Source: Trujillonella humicola
Lineage (GTDB): Bacteria > Actinomycetota > Actinomycetes > Mycobacteriales > Geodermatophilaceae
Reading direction: 5' to 3'
Length of the DNA: 64,000 nt
NCBI RefSeq assembly: GCF_046233715.1
Contig: NZ_JBJNRJ010000005.1
Span: 1-64,000 of the forward strand
The notes under the pieces were generated by a model. It was given only the letters and a program-made list of their open reading frames with translations, was not told the DNA's origin and did not search any database. Every line of letters starts with the position of its first letter. Position 1 is the stretch's first letter. Shown in pieces: positions 40,950-49,951 of this stretch. The position numbers and the translations under genes are program-made.

Positions 40950-42890
40950 TCAGTGGCAGGCGCCCGGGGCCGGCGGCACGTCCAGGGCCGGGTTGCGGTC
41001 GAAGAAGCCGACCGGCTTCAGTTCGAAGGAGACGACGTCCACCGGCATGACCGGCCAGTCCTCGGGCCGGGGGACGTGGTGGATGCCGAAGACGTGCCAG
41101 AGCACGACGTCGGTGTCGACCAGCGGGCGGTCGGCCTGCTGCCAGACCGGCAGCCCGGCGTCGTCGAGGCTCTGGTTGCAGAACTCGCCGGAGGGCCAGC
41201 GCTCCTCGGCGTCGAACCGGCTCACCCACACCGGGTGGTCGATCACCTGCGCCCGCCGGCGGAACGGGGCGTCGGGGTGCGCCAGCGAGGGGATCGCCGA
41301 GGTCGGGTACAGCTTGTAGCCCGGCGCCGTCCCGAGCCGGGTGGGCGCCGTCCGGTTGACGACCTTCACGCTGCGCTGGGTGGCGAAGTCGAGGTCGACC
41401 CGCCCCTGCGCCTCGCTCTCCACGACCCGGCTGCGGGTGACCACGGCCAGCCCGTACGGGTTGGCCGCCGTCACCGGCAGCGCCTCGCTCTCGGTGACGA
41501 CGACGGTGTTGTCCGGCCCGTCGACCTCCATGTCCAGGCGGGCCACGATGAAGTGCTGGTGGATCGGCGCGTAGGTGCGCTCGTCGACCACCGTGCCGAA
41601 CGGCGGCGGGTCGCCCTCGTAGGCGCTGGTCACCATGATCCCGGTGGCGCGGACCTCGCACTGGATCGTGCCGTCCTGGTAGAAGCGCCAGTACGTCAGG
41701 TACTCGTAGTTGGCCACCGTGGCGTGGAACGAGACGACCATCCGCCGGGACCGCCGGACCTCGGCCCCGGCGCGCTCGTCGACGTGCTTCCAGAGCACGC
41801 CGTCGTCCTCCTCGTGCAGGCAGATCGCGTTCTCGATGGTGTACGGCTCGCCGCGGCTGTCGTGCAGGACCGCGTCGACGTAGGTGATGTCGCCCAGGCA
41901 GTCGCAGCCGAGCTTCAGCGACGTCGTCATGAACCCCAGGCCCCACTCGCCGATGTCGAAGGCGGTGCGCCGGTGGTGGTCGGGGCTGGGGTCGCGGTAG
42001 GGGACGACCATCTCGGCGAAGGACATGCGGTGGGCCACCGGGCGCCCGTCGTAGGCGACCCGGTGGATCACCAGGCCCTCGCGGTGGGTGAAGCCCAGCC
42101 GCATCGTCCACTTCTGCCAGCGCAGCTCGCCGCCGTCGAGCTCGAACGAGACGCCGTCGGGCTGGGTGATCTCCAGGGTGCGGACGTCGCTGCGCTGGGC
42201 CAGGCCGGGGACCAGCGAGGGCACGTACTCGCCCATGACGTCGGGCTGCGCCGGTGGCGGGGTGTCCTCGACCTCCAGCAGCTCCATCGTGTTGAGGTCG
42301 ACGACGAAGTGCAGGCCCATGACGGGATTGGCGTAGGGGTTGCCGTTCGGCGTCGAGCGCCGCCACACGTCGGTCCAGCCGACCCGGCGGTCCTGCAGGC
42401 CCTGGGGGACGAGCGAGTGGCCGTAGGCCCAGGTGTCGATCAGGACCAGGTCCAGGTCGGTGATCCCGCGCTTCTCGAGCGCCTCGACGACGGCGGGGTG
42501 GGCGATGAGCGCCTCGTGCGCCTCGTGCCACTCGTCGAGGGTCATGTTCGCCTGCCGGCCGGGCACCGCCTCCCAGGACAGGACGGCGTCGCCGGTCAGC
42601 GAGACGACCGCCTTGTACGGGATCCCCTCGTCCCGGCTCCAGGCCGTCACCCGGGCCTCCCGGACGATCGGGTCGCCGGGCGCGAAGGCGCGGACGACGT
42701 CCTTGGCCGGCTCGCGCAGCTCGATCGAGGCGAACCGCCAGCGCTCGTCCACCCCCCGGTCCCGGCGCAGGATCGCTGCGGCGGCCCGGAACTCGTCGGC
42801 GGTCAGCGGGTCCAGCGGGTGGGGCGTGCCGGCACCGGCCGGGCGGCCGCTGCTGCCGGAGGGGTGGCAGGACGGCGCGTGCTCGGTCAT
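40950..42890 (-). CDS. tynA: Copper-containing primary amine oxidase
   Basis: 646 aa, close to the bacterial phenylethylamine/histamine oxidases. Oxidises primary amines to aldehydes with release of NH3 and H2O2. Topaquinone precursor Tyr395 lies in TVANYEYLTYW; copper ligands are the His pair in IHQHF (444, 446) and a His in GIHHVPRPEDWPVMP (604/605); catalytic base is Asp312 in AFDIGEWGLGF. Oddity: the residue two before the Asp, an aromatic gate in the Arthrobacter enzyme, is Ala. No signal peptide. ATG overlaps the upstream ureohydrolase stop by 4 bp, suggesting agmatine, putrescine or a related amine as substrate. Confidence 0.93.
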   Translation of the reverse strand: MTEHAPSCHPSGSSGRPAGAGTPHPLDPLTADEFRAAAAILRRDRGVDERWRFASIELREPAKDVVRAFAPGDPIVREARVTAWSRDEGIPYKAVVSLTGDAVLSWEAVPGRQANMTLDEWHEAHEALIAHPAVVEALEKRGITDLDLVLIDTWAYGHSLVPQGLQDRRVGWTDVWRRSTPNGNPYANPVMGLHFVVDLNTMELLEVEDTPPPAQPDVMGEYVPSLVPGLAQRSDVRTLEITQPDGVSFELDGGELRWQKWTMRLGFTHREGLVIHRVAYDGRPVAHRMSFAEMVVPYRDPSPDHHRRTAFDIGEWGLGFMTTSLKLGCDCLGDITYVDAVLHDSRGEPYTIENAICLHEEDDGVLWKHVDERAGAEVRRSRRMVVSFHATVANYEYLTYWRFYQDGTIQCEVRATGIMVTSAYEGDPPPFGTVVDERTYAPIHQHFIVARLDMEVDGPDNTVVVTESEALPVTAANPYGLAVVTRSRVVESEAQGRVDLDFATQRSVKVVNRTAPTRLGTAPGYKLYPTSAIPSLAHPDAPFRRRAQVIDHPVWVSRFDAEERWPSGEFCNQSLDDAGLPVWQQADRPLVDTDVVLWHVFGIHHVPRPEDWPVMPVDVVSFELKPVGFFDRNPALDVPPAPGACH

Positions 42891-43984
42891 GAGGGCCTCT
42901 CCTGGGCAGGGTCGGGGCGGTCGGCGAGCAGCGGCAGCGACGGGTCCCACCGGCTCCCCTCCCGGGCGTCCCGCCGGCGGCGGGCGATGGCCGACAGCGC
43001 CTCCAGGACCACCCGGTTGGCCAGCGCGGCGGTGATGTCGGCGTGGTCGTGGGGCGGGCTGACCTCGACGACGTCGACGCCGACGACGGGCAGCTCCAGG
43101 CAGGCGCGGCGCACGGCGTCCAGCAGCTGGCGGGCGGTCAGCCCGCCGGGCTCGGGCGTGCCCGTGCCGGGGGCGTGCCCGGGGTCGCAGACGTCGATGT
43201 CGACGGAGAGGAAGACGCCCTCGCACTCGTCGGTGGCGATGCCGAAGGCCTCCGTCAGGCACTCCTCGAGCCCGCGGTGGCCGATCTCGGTCATCTCGTA
43301 GGAGCGCATCCGCTGCGCCGCCATCCAGTCCAGCGTGGCCGGCGGCGGCCAGTAGCCGCGCAGGCCGATCTGCAGGAACCGGTCGCCGCGCAGCGCGCCG
43401 GACTCGATCAGCCGGCGCATCGGCTGGCCGTGGCCCCACAGCGAGCCGAACTCGATGTCGCCGGTGTCGGCGTGCGCGTCGAAGTGGACCATCGACACCC
43501 GTCCGTGGCCGAGCACGTTCGCCACGCCCTTCGCGTCGGCGAAGGCGATCGAGTGGTCGCCGCCGAGCACCACCGGGATCGCGCCGGAACGCGCGACGGT
43601 CTCCACCGCGGCCTCCAGCGCCGGCAGCGCGGTCTCGATGTCCCCGGAGTACATCTCCAGGTCGCCGGCGTCCAGGACCCGCAGGTCGCGCAGCCCGTCG
43701 GTGCGCAGCGCCAGGCTCGGCCGCGACCCGTCGTGGGGCAGGTAGTCGGTCATCCGGATGGCCTGGGGACCGAACCGGGTGCCGGGCCGGTGCGAGGTGC
43801 CGCCGTCGAAGGGCGCGCCCAGCACGACCACGTCGGCGCCGGCGAAGGACGCCGGGTCGTCCAGGTCGCAGCGGTCGACGCCGAGGAAGGTGATGTCGGG
43901 CCCGTACTGGGCGCCGTAGCGCGTCATCGCGTCGGAGGTCCGATCGGTCGGGCGGTCCGCATGGCCGCAGGGTACGGCTGCCAT
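42887..43984 (-). CDS. Ureohydrolase (agmatinase or guanidinobutyrase)
   Basis: 365 aa from ATG at 43982-43984; ATG at 43925-43927 would also fit. Mn-binding motifs of the arginase superfamily are complete: GGDHSIAFA, MVHFDAHADTGD and VFLSVDIDVCDPGHAPGTGTPEPGG. It cleaves urea from a guanidino compound. Known alternatives: agmatine to putrescine, or 4-guanidinobutyrate to GABA. The overlap with the copper amine oxidase fits either agmatine to putrescine to aminobutanal, or agmatine oxidation first followed by guanidinobutyrase. Confidence 0.9.
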   Translation of the reverse strand: MAAVPCGHADRPTDRTSDAMTRYGAQYGPDITFLGVDRCDLDDPASFAGADVVVLGAPFDGGTSHRPGTRFGPQAIRMTDYLPHDGSRPSLALRTDGLRDLRVLDAGDLEMYSGDIETALPALEAAVETVARSGAIPVVLGGDHSIAFADAKGVANVLGHGRVSMVHFDAHADTGDIEFGSLWGHGQPMRRLIESGALRGDRFLQIGLRGYWPPPATLDWMAAQRMRSYEMTEIGHRGLEECLTEAFGIATDECEGVFLSVDIDVCDPGHAPGTGTPEPGGLTARQLLDAVRRACLELPVVGVDVVEVSPPHDHADITAALANRVVLEALSAIARRRRDAREGSRWDPSLPLLADRPDPAQERPS

Positions 43985-44078
43985 CGTGGCCACCCGATCG
44001 GTGGTGTCAAGTGGCTGCGGCGACCGATCCCGTCGCCGGGGCGGTCGAGCGCGCCGGTTCCGGTGGAGCGGATCGGTC

Positions 44079-45002
44079 TCAGGCGTCCTCGCCGGACCGC
44101 CCGGCGCGGGCCATGCCCAGGAACTTGGTGAACTGGGCGGGCCCGTCCTCCAGGACGTCGACGTAGCCGCCGGCGCAGATCTGGTCCCAGTGCGCCCGGA
44201 CGTCCTCGGGCCGGGCGTCCCGGCCCAGGAACACCCCGCGGGTCTCGGGGAGCTCGGTGACGGAGAAGGCGCCGCCGCCGGCGTTGAGGATGACGCCGTT
44301 GGGTGCGTCCTCGCCCACCAGGTGCAGGACGCCCGCCGTGACCGACTCCGGGGGGAGGCTCTCGGCGTCGCTCCGGTCGCCGATGATCGTGCCCTCGGTC
44401 ATGCGGGACCGGGCGACCGGGACGATGGTGTTGGTGTGCACGCCCCTGGCGGCGCCCTCGATGGCCAGGACCTTCATCAGCCCGAGCACCCCGGCCTTGG
44501 CGGTGGCGTAGCCGGCCTGGCCGAAGTTGCCGTAGGTGCCGTTCTGCGAGGACGTGAGGAGCACGCGGCCGTAGCCCTGGTCGCGCATCAGCGGCCAGAC
44601 GGCGTGGGTGCAGCGCAGCGACCCGGTGAGGTGGACGTCGAGGACGGCGAGCAGGTCGTCGAGGTCGACCTTGTGGAACGACCGGTCGCGCAGGATGCCG
44701 GCGTTGTTGACCAGGATGTCGACCCGGCCGAACGCGTCGAGGGTGGCGTCGACCATCCCCTGCACCCCGGCGGGGTCGGTGACGCTGGCGCGGTCGGCGA
44801 TCGCCTCGCCGCCGGCGGCCCGGATCTCGGCCACGACGCTGCCCGCCGCGTCCTCCTCGCCGGCGCCGCCGTCCACCGCCGACCCCGGGTCGTTCACCAC
44901 GACCCTGGCACCGCGCTGCGCGAGCGCCAGGGCGTAGCTGCGCCCCAGCCCCCGTCCGGCACCGGTGATGACCGCCACCCGGCCGGTGAAGTCGGTGCTC
45001 AT
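44079..45002 (-). CDS. SDR-family hydroxyacyl-CoA-type dehydrogenase
   Basis: 307 aa. VAVITGAGRGLGRSYALALAQRGARVVVNDPGS, LVNNAGILRDRSFHKVDLDDLLAVLDVHLTG, SSQNGTYGNFGQAGYATAKAG (Ser, Tyr-x3-Lys). The long insert GGAGEEDAAGSVVAEIRAAGGEA and KVDLDDLLAVLDVHLTG match the dehydrogenase part of peroxisomal multifunctional enzyme type 2, which oxidises 3-hydroxyacyl-CoA. At the end of the box cluster it could act in beta-oxidation of the ring-cleavage product. ATG after GAGGAGCGCGAC. Confidence 0.85.
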   Translation of the reverse strand: MSTDFTGRVAVITGAGRGLGRSYALALAQRGARVVVNDPGSAVDGGAGEEDAAGSVVAEIRAAGGEAIADRASVTDPAGVQGMVDATLDAFGRVDILVNNAGILRDRSFHKVDLDDLLAVLDVHLTGSLRCTHAVWPLMRDQGYGRVLLTSSQNGTYGNFGQAGYATAKAGVLGLMKVLAIEGAARGVHTNTIVPVARSRMTEGTIIGDRSDAESLPPESVTAGVLHLVGEDAPNGVILNAGGGAFSVTELPETRGVFLGRDARPEDVRAHWDQICAGGYVDVLEDGPAQFTKFLGMARAGRSGEDA

Positions 45003-45273
45003 GTCGCGCTCCTCGTGCTGGGGTGCCGGCCCGTGCTCCGGCCGACGGTGCGCAGATGCTGCCCGACGCGGGGCCGCCGGGGAGCGCGGGCGTGCGGTGC
45101 CGGTGCCCCGCCGCCCGCGGCGGGCGGGGGGATCGGGCCTGCCTGCCGCCCGTCGGCGGAACTGCGAAGAAGGTGCCGTCGGCCGGGCTCGCAGGACTCG
45201 CCCGGTCCGCCGGTGCCGTCGGCCCGCCGACTTCGGCCGACGACGGCCCGCGCGTCCCGGCGTGCGCCGCTCC

Positions 45274-46191
45274 TCAGGACCCCGGCCGGACGCGCGGGAG
45301 CACGCCGGCCGTGAAGGTGCCGACGATCTCCCGCCGGCGCGCGCCGTCCCCGACCGGGGAGAAGATCACCGTCTCCGCGCCGGCGTCGGCGTACTCGCGG
45401 ACGCGCGCGGCGACCCGGTCCGGATCGCCGTGCAGCAGGTACCGGTCGGCGAGGCGGCTGAAGTCCTGCTGGTAGACGGCGCTGACGCCGTCCACGACCT
45501 CCTGCCGGGAGCGCGCGGCGTCCGGGTCGACGCCGCCCCAGCAGAACACCGAGCCGCGGACGGCGGCGGGGTCGCGGCCGGCCGCCTCGGCGGCCGCCCG
45601 CACCTCGGCGAGGCTGCCGGCCAGCTGCTCGGGGGTGTACATGTACGGCATCCACACGTCGGCGAAGCGGCCCGCGCGGCGGATCGCGGCCGGGCTCCGC
45701 CCGCCGAGCCAGATGGGTGGGCCACCCGGCTGGACCACGCCGGGGTCGAGCGCCAGCCCGGGGACCCGGGTGAAGCGGCCGTCGAAGTCGACCGGCCCGC
45801 CCGACGACAGCTGCTGCAGGAGGGTCAGCGCCTCGTCGGTGCGCGCGCCGCGCTCGGTGACGTCGACGCCGGCGGCGACGAACTCCGGCGGGTACTCGCC
45901 GCCGACCCCGACGCCCATGTCGAACCGGCCCCCGGAGACCTGGTCGAGCGTCGTGGCCAGCTTCGCGGCGAGCGCGGCCGGGTACAGGGGGAGGACGGTG
46001 AGGGAGCTGAGCAGCCGGATGCGCTCGGTGGCCCCGGCGGCCGCGGCGAGGGACACGAAGCCGTTGGTCTGCGGCCCGTGGAAGAACAGGTGCTCGCCGG
46101 TCGCCACGCCGTCGTACCCGGCGGCCTCGGCCGCCCGCGCCTCGGCGGCGGCGGTGCGGCCGTCGAAGCTCAGGGTCAGGAAGACCCGCAT
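45274..46191 (-). CDS. LLM-class F420-dependent oxidoreductase
   Basis: 305 aa luciferase-like barrel. MRVFLTLSFDGRTAAAEARAAEAAGYDGVATGEHLFF, IRLLSSLTVLPLYPAALAAKLATTLDQVSGGRFDMGVGVGGEYPPEFVAAGVD and PPIWLGGRSPAAIRRAGRFADVWMPY are typical. Known: many use F420. It sits 85 bp downstream of the PaaY-like gene on the same strand. Its role in aromatic degradation is unclear. Confidence 0.85.
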   Translation of the reverse strand: MRVFLTLSFDGRTAAAEARAAEAAGYDGVATGEHLFFHGPQTNGFVSLAAAAGATERIRLLSSLTVLPLYPAALAAKLATTLDQVSGGRFDMGVGVGGEYPPEFVAAGVDVTERGARTDEALTLLQQLSSGGPVDFDGRFTRVPGLALDPGVVQPGGPPIWLGGRSPAAIRRAGRFADVWMPYMYTPEQLAGSLAEVRAAAEAAGRDPAAVRGSVFCWGGVDPDAARSRQEVVDGVSAVYQQDFSRLADRYLLHGDPDRVAARVREYADAGAETVIFSPVGDGARRREIVGTFTAGVLPRVRPGS

Positions 46192-46276
46192 CCGGTTCTC
46201 CTTCCGATGTCGGGGCAGGGGGTCGCGGCAGCTCCGGCGGTCCGCGGGCACGGCGCGGTCCGCGGGGGAGCGGGGG

Positions 46277-46795
46277 TCAGCCGACGCGGGTCAGGCCCGA
46301 GCGGTACCGGCGCGCGTTCTCGACGTACAGGGCGACGGCGTCCTCCACCCACGCGCCGGTCCCGGTGCCCTCGCGGACGCGGGCGGGGACGCCGAGCGCG
46401 CGGGACCCCGGCGGGACCGCGGTGCCCTCGGACACCAGGGCACCGGCGCCGACCAGGGCCTCGTCCCCGACGACCACCCGGTTCAGGACGACGGACTGGG
46501 ACCCGATCAGGCAGCGGTCGCCGATCGTGCAGCCCTCGAGGTGGGCGAGGTGGCCGACCACGCACTCGGCGCCGACGACGGTCGGCCAGTCCGCGGTGGT
46601 GTGCAGGACCGTGCCGTCCTGGATGGAGGTGCGCGCCCCCACCCGGATCTCGCCGTAGTCCCCGCGCAGCACCGCCTGCGGCCAGATGCTGACCTCCGGG
46701 CCGAGCTCCACCCGGCCGATGACCGTCGCGTCGGGGTGCACCCAGGCGGTGGGGTGCACGACCGGCGCGATGCCGTCGAGCGCCCAGAGCGTCAC
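46277..46795 (-). CDS. Gamma-carbonic-anhydrase/PaaY-like hexapeptide protein
   Basis: 172 aa left-handed beta-helix with hexapeptide repeats (PDATVIGRVELGPEVSIWPQAVLRGDYGEIRVGARTSIQDGTVLH). Metal ligands include His in VLHTT, HLAH (VVGHLAHLEG). Known: the PaaY relative of this family is a thioesterase that rescues dead-end CoA esters in aerobic aromatic-CoA pathways. GTG start overlaps the ferredoxin stop by 4 bp inside the benzoate operon, which favours a PaaY-type role over carbonic anhydrase. Confidence 0.82.
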   Translation of the reverse strand: MTLWALDGIAPVVHPTAWVHPDATVIGRVELGPEVSIWPQAVLRGDYGEIRVGARTSIQDGTVLHTTADWPTVVGAECVVGHLAHLEGCTIGDRCLIGSQSVVLNRVVVGDEALVGAGALVSEGTAVPPGSRALGVPARVREGTGTGAWVEDAVALYVENARRYRSGLTRVG

Positions 46796-47121
46796 GCGTC
46801 GGCGACGAGCTCGGTGTCCACGCCGATCTTGCCCACCTTCGACGCGCCACCGGGGCTGCCCAGCGGCTGGTCGCGGCCGGGGAGCGGCTCGATGAAGAAG
46901 CGCCGGTTGTCCGCGATGTGCGGCTCGTTCTCCTCGGTCACCCGGCGGTCCTGCGAGATCGCCTCGACCGGGCACACCGGCTCGCACGCCCCGCAGTCGA
47001 TGCACTCCTTGGGGTTGATGTAGAGCTTCCGGTCACCCTCGTAGATGCAGTCGACCGGGCACTCGTCCACGCAGGACATGTCCGTGGTGTCGATGCACTC
47101 GGAGCCGATGACGTAGGGCAC
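46792..47121 (-). CDS. fdxA: Seven-iron ferredoxin
   Basis: 109 aa. Cys at 9, 17, 21, 25 (CIDTTDMSCVDECPVDC) and 40, 43, 46, 50 (CIDCGACEPVCP) bind one 3Fe-4S and one 4Fe-4S cluster, as in actinobacterial FdxA. It begins YVIGSECIDTTDMSCVDECPVDCIY-like, with ATG at 47119-47121. Lies between a ferredoxin reductase gene and the PaaY-like gene in the benzoate cluster; probable electron carrier to BoxB. Confidence 0.93.
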   Translation of the reverse strand: MPYVIGSECIDTTDMSCVDECPVDCIYEGDRKLYINPKECIDCGACEPVCPVEAISQDRRVTEENEPHIADNRRFFIEPLPGRDQPLGSPGGASKVGKIGVDTELVADA

Positions 47122-47158
47122 GGGGGTGTCTCCTCGGTGAAGGGCGGTGTGCGGGCGG

Positions 47159-48226
47159 TCAGGCGGCGGCCGCGCCGAGGCCGGCGGGGTCGTCGCTGCT
47201 GTGCCCGGGGAAGAGCGGCTGGTCCGGGTCGAGGTAGGTCGCGGCGTTGTTGACGGCCGTGGCGGCCTCCCCGAATCCCACGGCGATCAAACGGACCTTG
47301 CCGGGGTACTCGGTGATGTCGCCGGCGGAGTAGACGCCGGGGACGGTGGTGCGCATGGCGGTGTCGACGAGGATCTTGCGGTCGGCGATGTCGATGCCCC
47401 AGCGCTCCAGCGGGCCGATGTCGGCGGTGAAGCCGAGCGCGGCGATGACCGCGTCCGCGCGGTGCGCGGTGACGGTCCCGTCCTTGTGCTCCACGTGCAC
47501 GGTGCGCAGGCGGTCGTCCCCCTCCAGGTGCGACACCTGGGCGTCGGTGACGACGGTGGTGGGGCCGGCCACCATCTCCGTGACGCTGGCCGCGTGCGCG
47601 CGGAAGGCCTTCCGGCGGTGGACGAGGGTGACCGAGCCGGCGATGCCGGTGAGCGCGAGCGCCCAGTCCACGGCGCTGTCCCCGCCGCCGACGATGACGA
47701 CGTCCTGGCCGGCGTGGGCGGCGAGCTCGCGGACCACGTAGGTCAGGCCGCGGCCCTCCCACGCGTCGCCGCCGGGCAGCGGGCGGGGGGTGAAGGTGCC
47801 GATGCCGCCGGTGATCACGACCGCACCGCAGTGGATACGGGTGCCCTTGTCGGTGGTGACGACGAGCCGGTCCCCGGCGCGCGGGGTGGCGCCGGCCTCG
47901 TTCGTCAGCGTCTCGGCGCGCTCGCCGAGGACGTGGACGGGGTCGAAGCGCGCCGCCTGGGCCACCAGGTTGGCGACCAGGTCGCGGCCGCGGATGCCGG
48001 GGAAGCCGGCGACGTCGTAGATCGCCTTCTCCGGGTACAGCGCCATCACCTGCCCGCCGGGCTCGGGCAGGCTGTCGACGACGGCGGTGCGCAGGCCGCG
48101 GAAGCCGGCGTAGTAGGCCGCATACAGGCCGGCCGGACCCGCGCCGACGACCAGCAGGTCCACCTGGACGTCGCGTCCTCCGCCGCCGGTGCCGGCGACG
48201 GGGTGGGGCGCGGCGGTGGCCGTCAT
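47159..48226 (-). CDS. Ferredoxin-NADP+ reductase (thioredoxin-reductase-like type)
   Basis: 355 aa flavoprotein. FAD motif LLVVGAGPAGLYAAYYAGFRG, NADPH motif VVIVGGGDSAVDWALAL, second FAD motif YSAGDITEYPGKVRLIAVGFGEAATAVNNA. It lacks the CxxC of thioredoxin reductases, which places it with ferredoxin reductases of the YumC type. Stop of the ligase gene upstream overlaps its ATG by 4 bp; the ferredoxin gene follows 37 bp later. Together they make an NADPH to ferredoxin chain. Confidence 0.9.
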   Translation of the reverse strand: MTATAAPHPVAGTGGGGRDVQVDLLVVGAGPAGLYAAYYAGFRGLRTAVVDSLPEPGGQVMALYPEKAIYDVAGFPGIRGRDLVANLVAQAARFDPVHVLGERAETLTNEAGATPRAGDRLVVTTDKGTRIHCGAVVITGGIGTFTPRPLPGGDAWEGRGLTYVVRELAAHAGQDVVIVGGGDSAVDWALALTGIAGSVTLVHRRKAFRAHAASVTEMVAGPTTVVTDAQVSHLEGDDRLRTVHVEHKDGTVTAHRADAVIAALGFTADIGPLERWGIDIADRKILVDTAMRTTVPGVYSAGDITEYPGKVRLIAVGFGEAATAVNNAATYLDPDQPLFPGHSSDDPAGLGAAAA

Positions 48227-49926
48227 GCGGGGCTCCCGGGGGTGGTGGCGGTCAGGTCGGGCCGGATCGCGTCGGCGCGGGCGCTGCCCAGCCGCTCGAG
48301 CGCGAGCTCGCGGACGCGGAAGCGCTGCAGCTTCCCGGTCGCCGTCTGCGGCAGCTCGTCGAAGACGAGGATGTTGCGCGGCCGCTTGAACGCCGCCAGC
48401 CCGTCGCGGCAGAAGGCGACCAGCCCGTCGTCCGTGACGGTCGCTCCGGCGGCGAGGACGACGCAGGCCACCGGCTTGTCCAGGCCCGTCTCGTCCGGCA
48501 CGGAGACGACGACCACCTGGCTGACCTCCGGGTGGGCCCGCAGCCGCTCCTCGACCTCGGTCGGGGAGACCCAGATGCCGCCGGCCTTGATGATGTCGTC
48601 GGTGCGGCCGAGCGAGGAGAAGTAGCCGTCGGCGCTGCGCACGTAGGTGTCGCCGGTGCGCACCCAGTCGCCCTGGAACACCCGCCGGGTCACGTCCGTG
48701 CGCTGCCAGTAGCCGGTCGCCGCCGACCTCCCCTTGACCCACAGGTTGCCCGGGGTCCCGTCGGGCACCGGGTTCCCGTCGTCGTCGACGATCTTGGCCT
48801 CGTAGCCGGCGACGATCTCCCCGGTCGCCCCGGCCCGGGTCCGGCCGGGCCGGCCGCTGATGAAGATGTGCAGCATCTCGGTGGAGCCGATGCCGTCGAG
48901 CATCTCCACGGAGAACGTCGAGGTGAAGCGCTCGAACAGCGGCGCGGGGAAGGCCTCGCCGGCCGAGACGCAGGCCCGCACGCCCGCGAAGGCGTCGTCC
49001 GGCAGCCCGGCGTTGATCAGCGCGGCGTAGAAGGTGGGGCCGGCGAAGAACAGCGTCGGGCGGTGCTCCTGCAGCACCCGCAGCGTGCCGGCGGGGCTGG
49101 GCCGGGAGCGGTCGAGCACCGTGCCGGCCCCGACCGAGAAGGGGAAGGTCAGCGTGTTGCCCAGGCCGTAGGCGAAGAAGAACTTGGCGACGGAGAAGGT
49201 GACGTCGTCCGGGCCGATGGCCAGCACGTCCCGGGCGTAGGTCTCGGCGGTGTCGCGCAGCGACCCGTGCCGGTGCATCGCGCCCTTGGGCGTGCCGGTG
49301 GTGCCCGAGGTGTAGAGCCAGAACGCCGGCGAGTCGGCCACCGTCGGGTAGGGGGCCGCCACCTGCTCCAGGAAGTCCGCGCCGGCCGCCACGAAGGCGT
49401 CCCAGGACCGCACCCGCGCGTCCGGGACCTCGGGCAGGGCCGCCGGGGCCTCCGCGGGCGTGGCGAGGACGACGACGTCGGCGAGGTCGCGGTGGCCGGC
49501 CAGCCCTTCGGCCAGTCCGGCGAACTCCGAGCTCAGCGCGACCAGCCGGGCGCGGCTGTCGCCGGCGAGGGCCGCGATGTCCTTGGGCTTGAGCATCGTG
49601 CTGACCGGCACGGGGACCGCGCCGATGCGCAGACCGGCCAGGAACGCGGTCAGCAGTTCCGGGGTGTCACCCATGCAGAGCAGCAGCCGCTCCTCGGGGC
49701 GGACGCCGGAGGCGACGAGTGCGGCCGCGAACCGGGTGACGGCGTCGTCGAGCTCGGCGTAGCTCAGCACCCGGACGCTGCCGTCGAGGTCGACGGCCGT
49801 GATCGCGCGCCGGTCGGGTGTCGCGCGGGCGTGCCGGGTGACCAGCCACTCGGCGGCGTTGAACGGCTCGGGGCCGGTGGTCACGGGCGCCGGCGCGGGG
49901 GGCGGAGCGGTGTCGAGGGTGGCCAC
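48223..49926 (-). CDS. Benzoate-CoA ligase
   Basis: 567 aa ANL-superfamily ligase. AMP-binding WLYTSGTTGTPKGAMHRHGS, VAKFFFAYGLGNTLTFPFSVG and DGIGSTEMLHIFISGRPG, C-terminal YFSSLGRTDDIIKAGGIWVSPTEVE and catalytic Lys in RPRNILVFDELPQTATGKLQRFRVRE. The KFFFAYGLGN...GSTEMLHIFIS pattern is that of benzoate-CoA ligases (BclA/BadA type). Activates benzoate for BoxB. GTG at 49924-49926 follows AAGGGA; an ATG at 49977 lies within the palindrome and is less likely. Confidence 0.92.
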   Translation of the reverse strand: MATLDTAPPPAPAPVTTGPEPFNAAEWLVTRHARATPDRRAITAVDLDGSVRVLSYAELDDAVTRFAAALVASGVRPEERLLLCMGDTPELLTAFLAGLRIGAVPVPVSTMLKPKDIAALAGDSRARLVALSSEFAGLAEGLAGHRDLADVVVLATPAEAPAALPEVPDARVRSWDAFVAAGADFLEQVAAPYPTVADSPAFWLYTSGTTGTPKGAMHRHGSLRDTAETYARDVLAIGPDDVTFSVAKFFFAYGLGNTLTFPFSVGAGTVLDRSRPSPAGTLRVLQEHRPTLFFAGPTFYAALINAGLPDDAFAGVRACVSAGEAFPAPLFERFTSTFSVEMLDGIGSTEMLHIFISGRPGRTRAGATGEIVAGYEAKIVDDDGNPVPDGTPGNLWVKGRSAATGYWQRTDVTRRVFQGDWVRTGDTYVRSADGYFSSLGRTDDIIKAGGIWVSPTEVEERLRAHPEVSQVVVVSVPDETGLDKPVACVVLAAGATVTDDGLVAFCRDGLAAFKRPRNILVFDELPQTATGKLQRFRVRELALERLGSARADAIRPDLTATTPGSPA

Positions 49927-49951
49927 GGTGCAGGTCCCTTCTCGCACGGGA

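Noticed and set aside
46277..46795. Carbonic anhydrase function for the hexapeptide protein
   Set aside because: Fold alone does not separate Cam-type carbonic anhydrase from PaaY-like thioesterase; operon position in an aryl-CoA cluster favours the latter, so I did not name it a carbonic anhydrase.
47159..48226. Thioredoxin reductase
   Set aside because: The sequence has both dinucleotide motifs but no CxxC redox pair, and it sits next to a ferredoxin gene.
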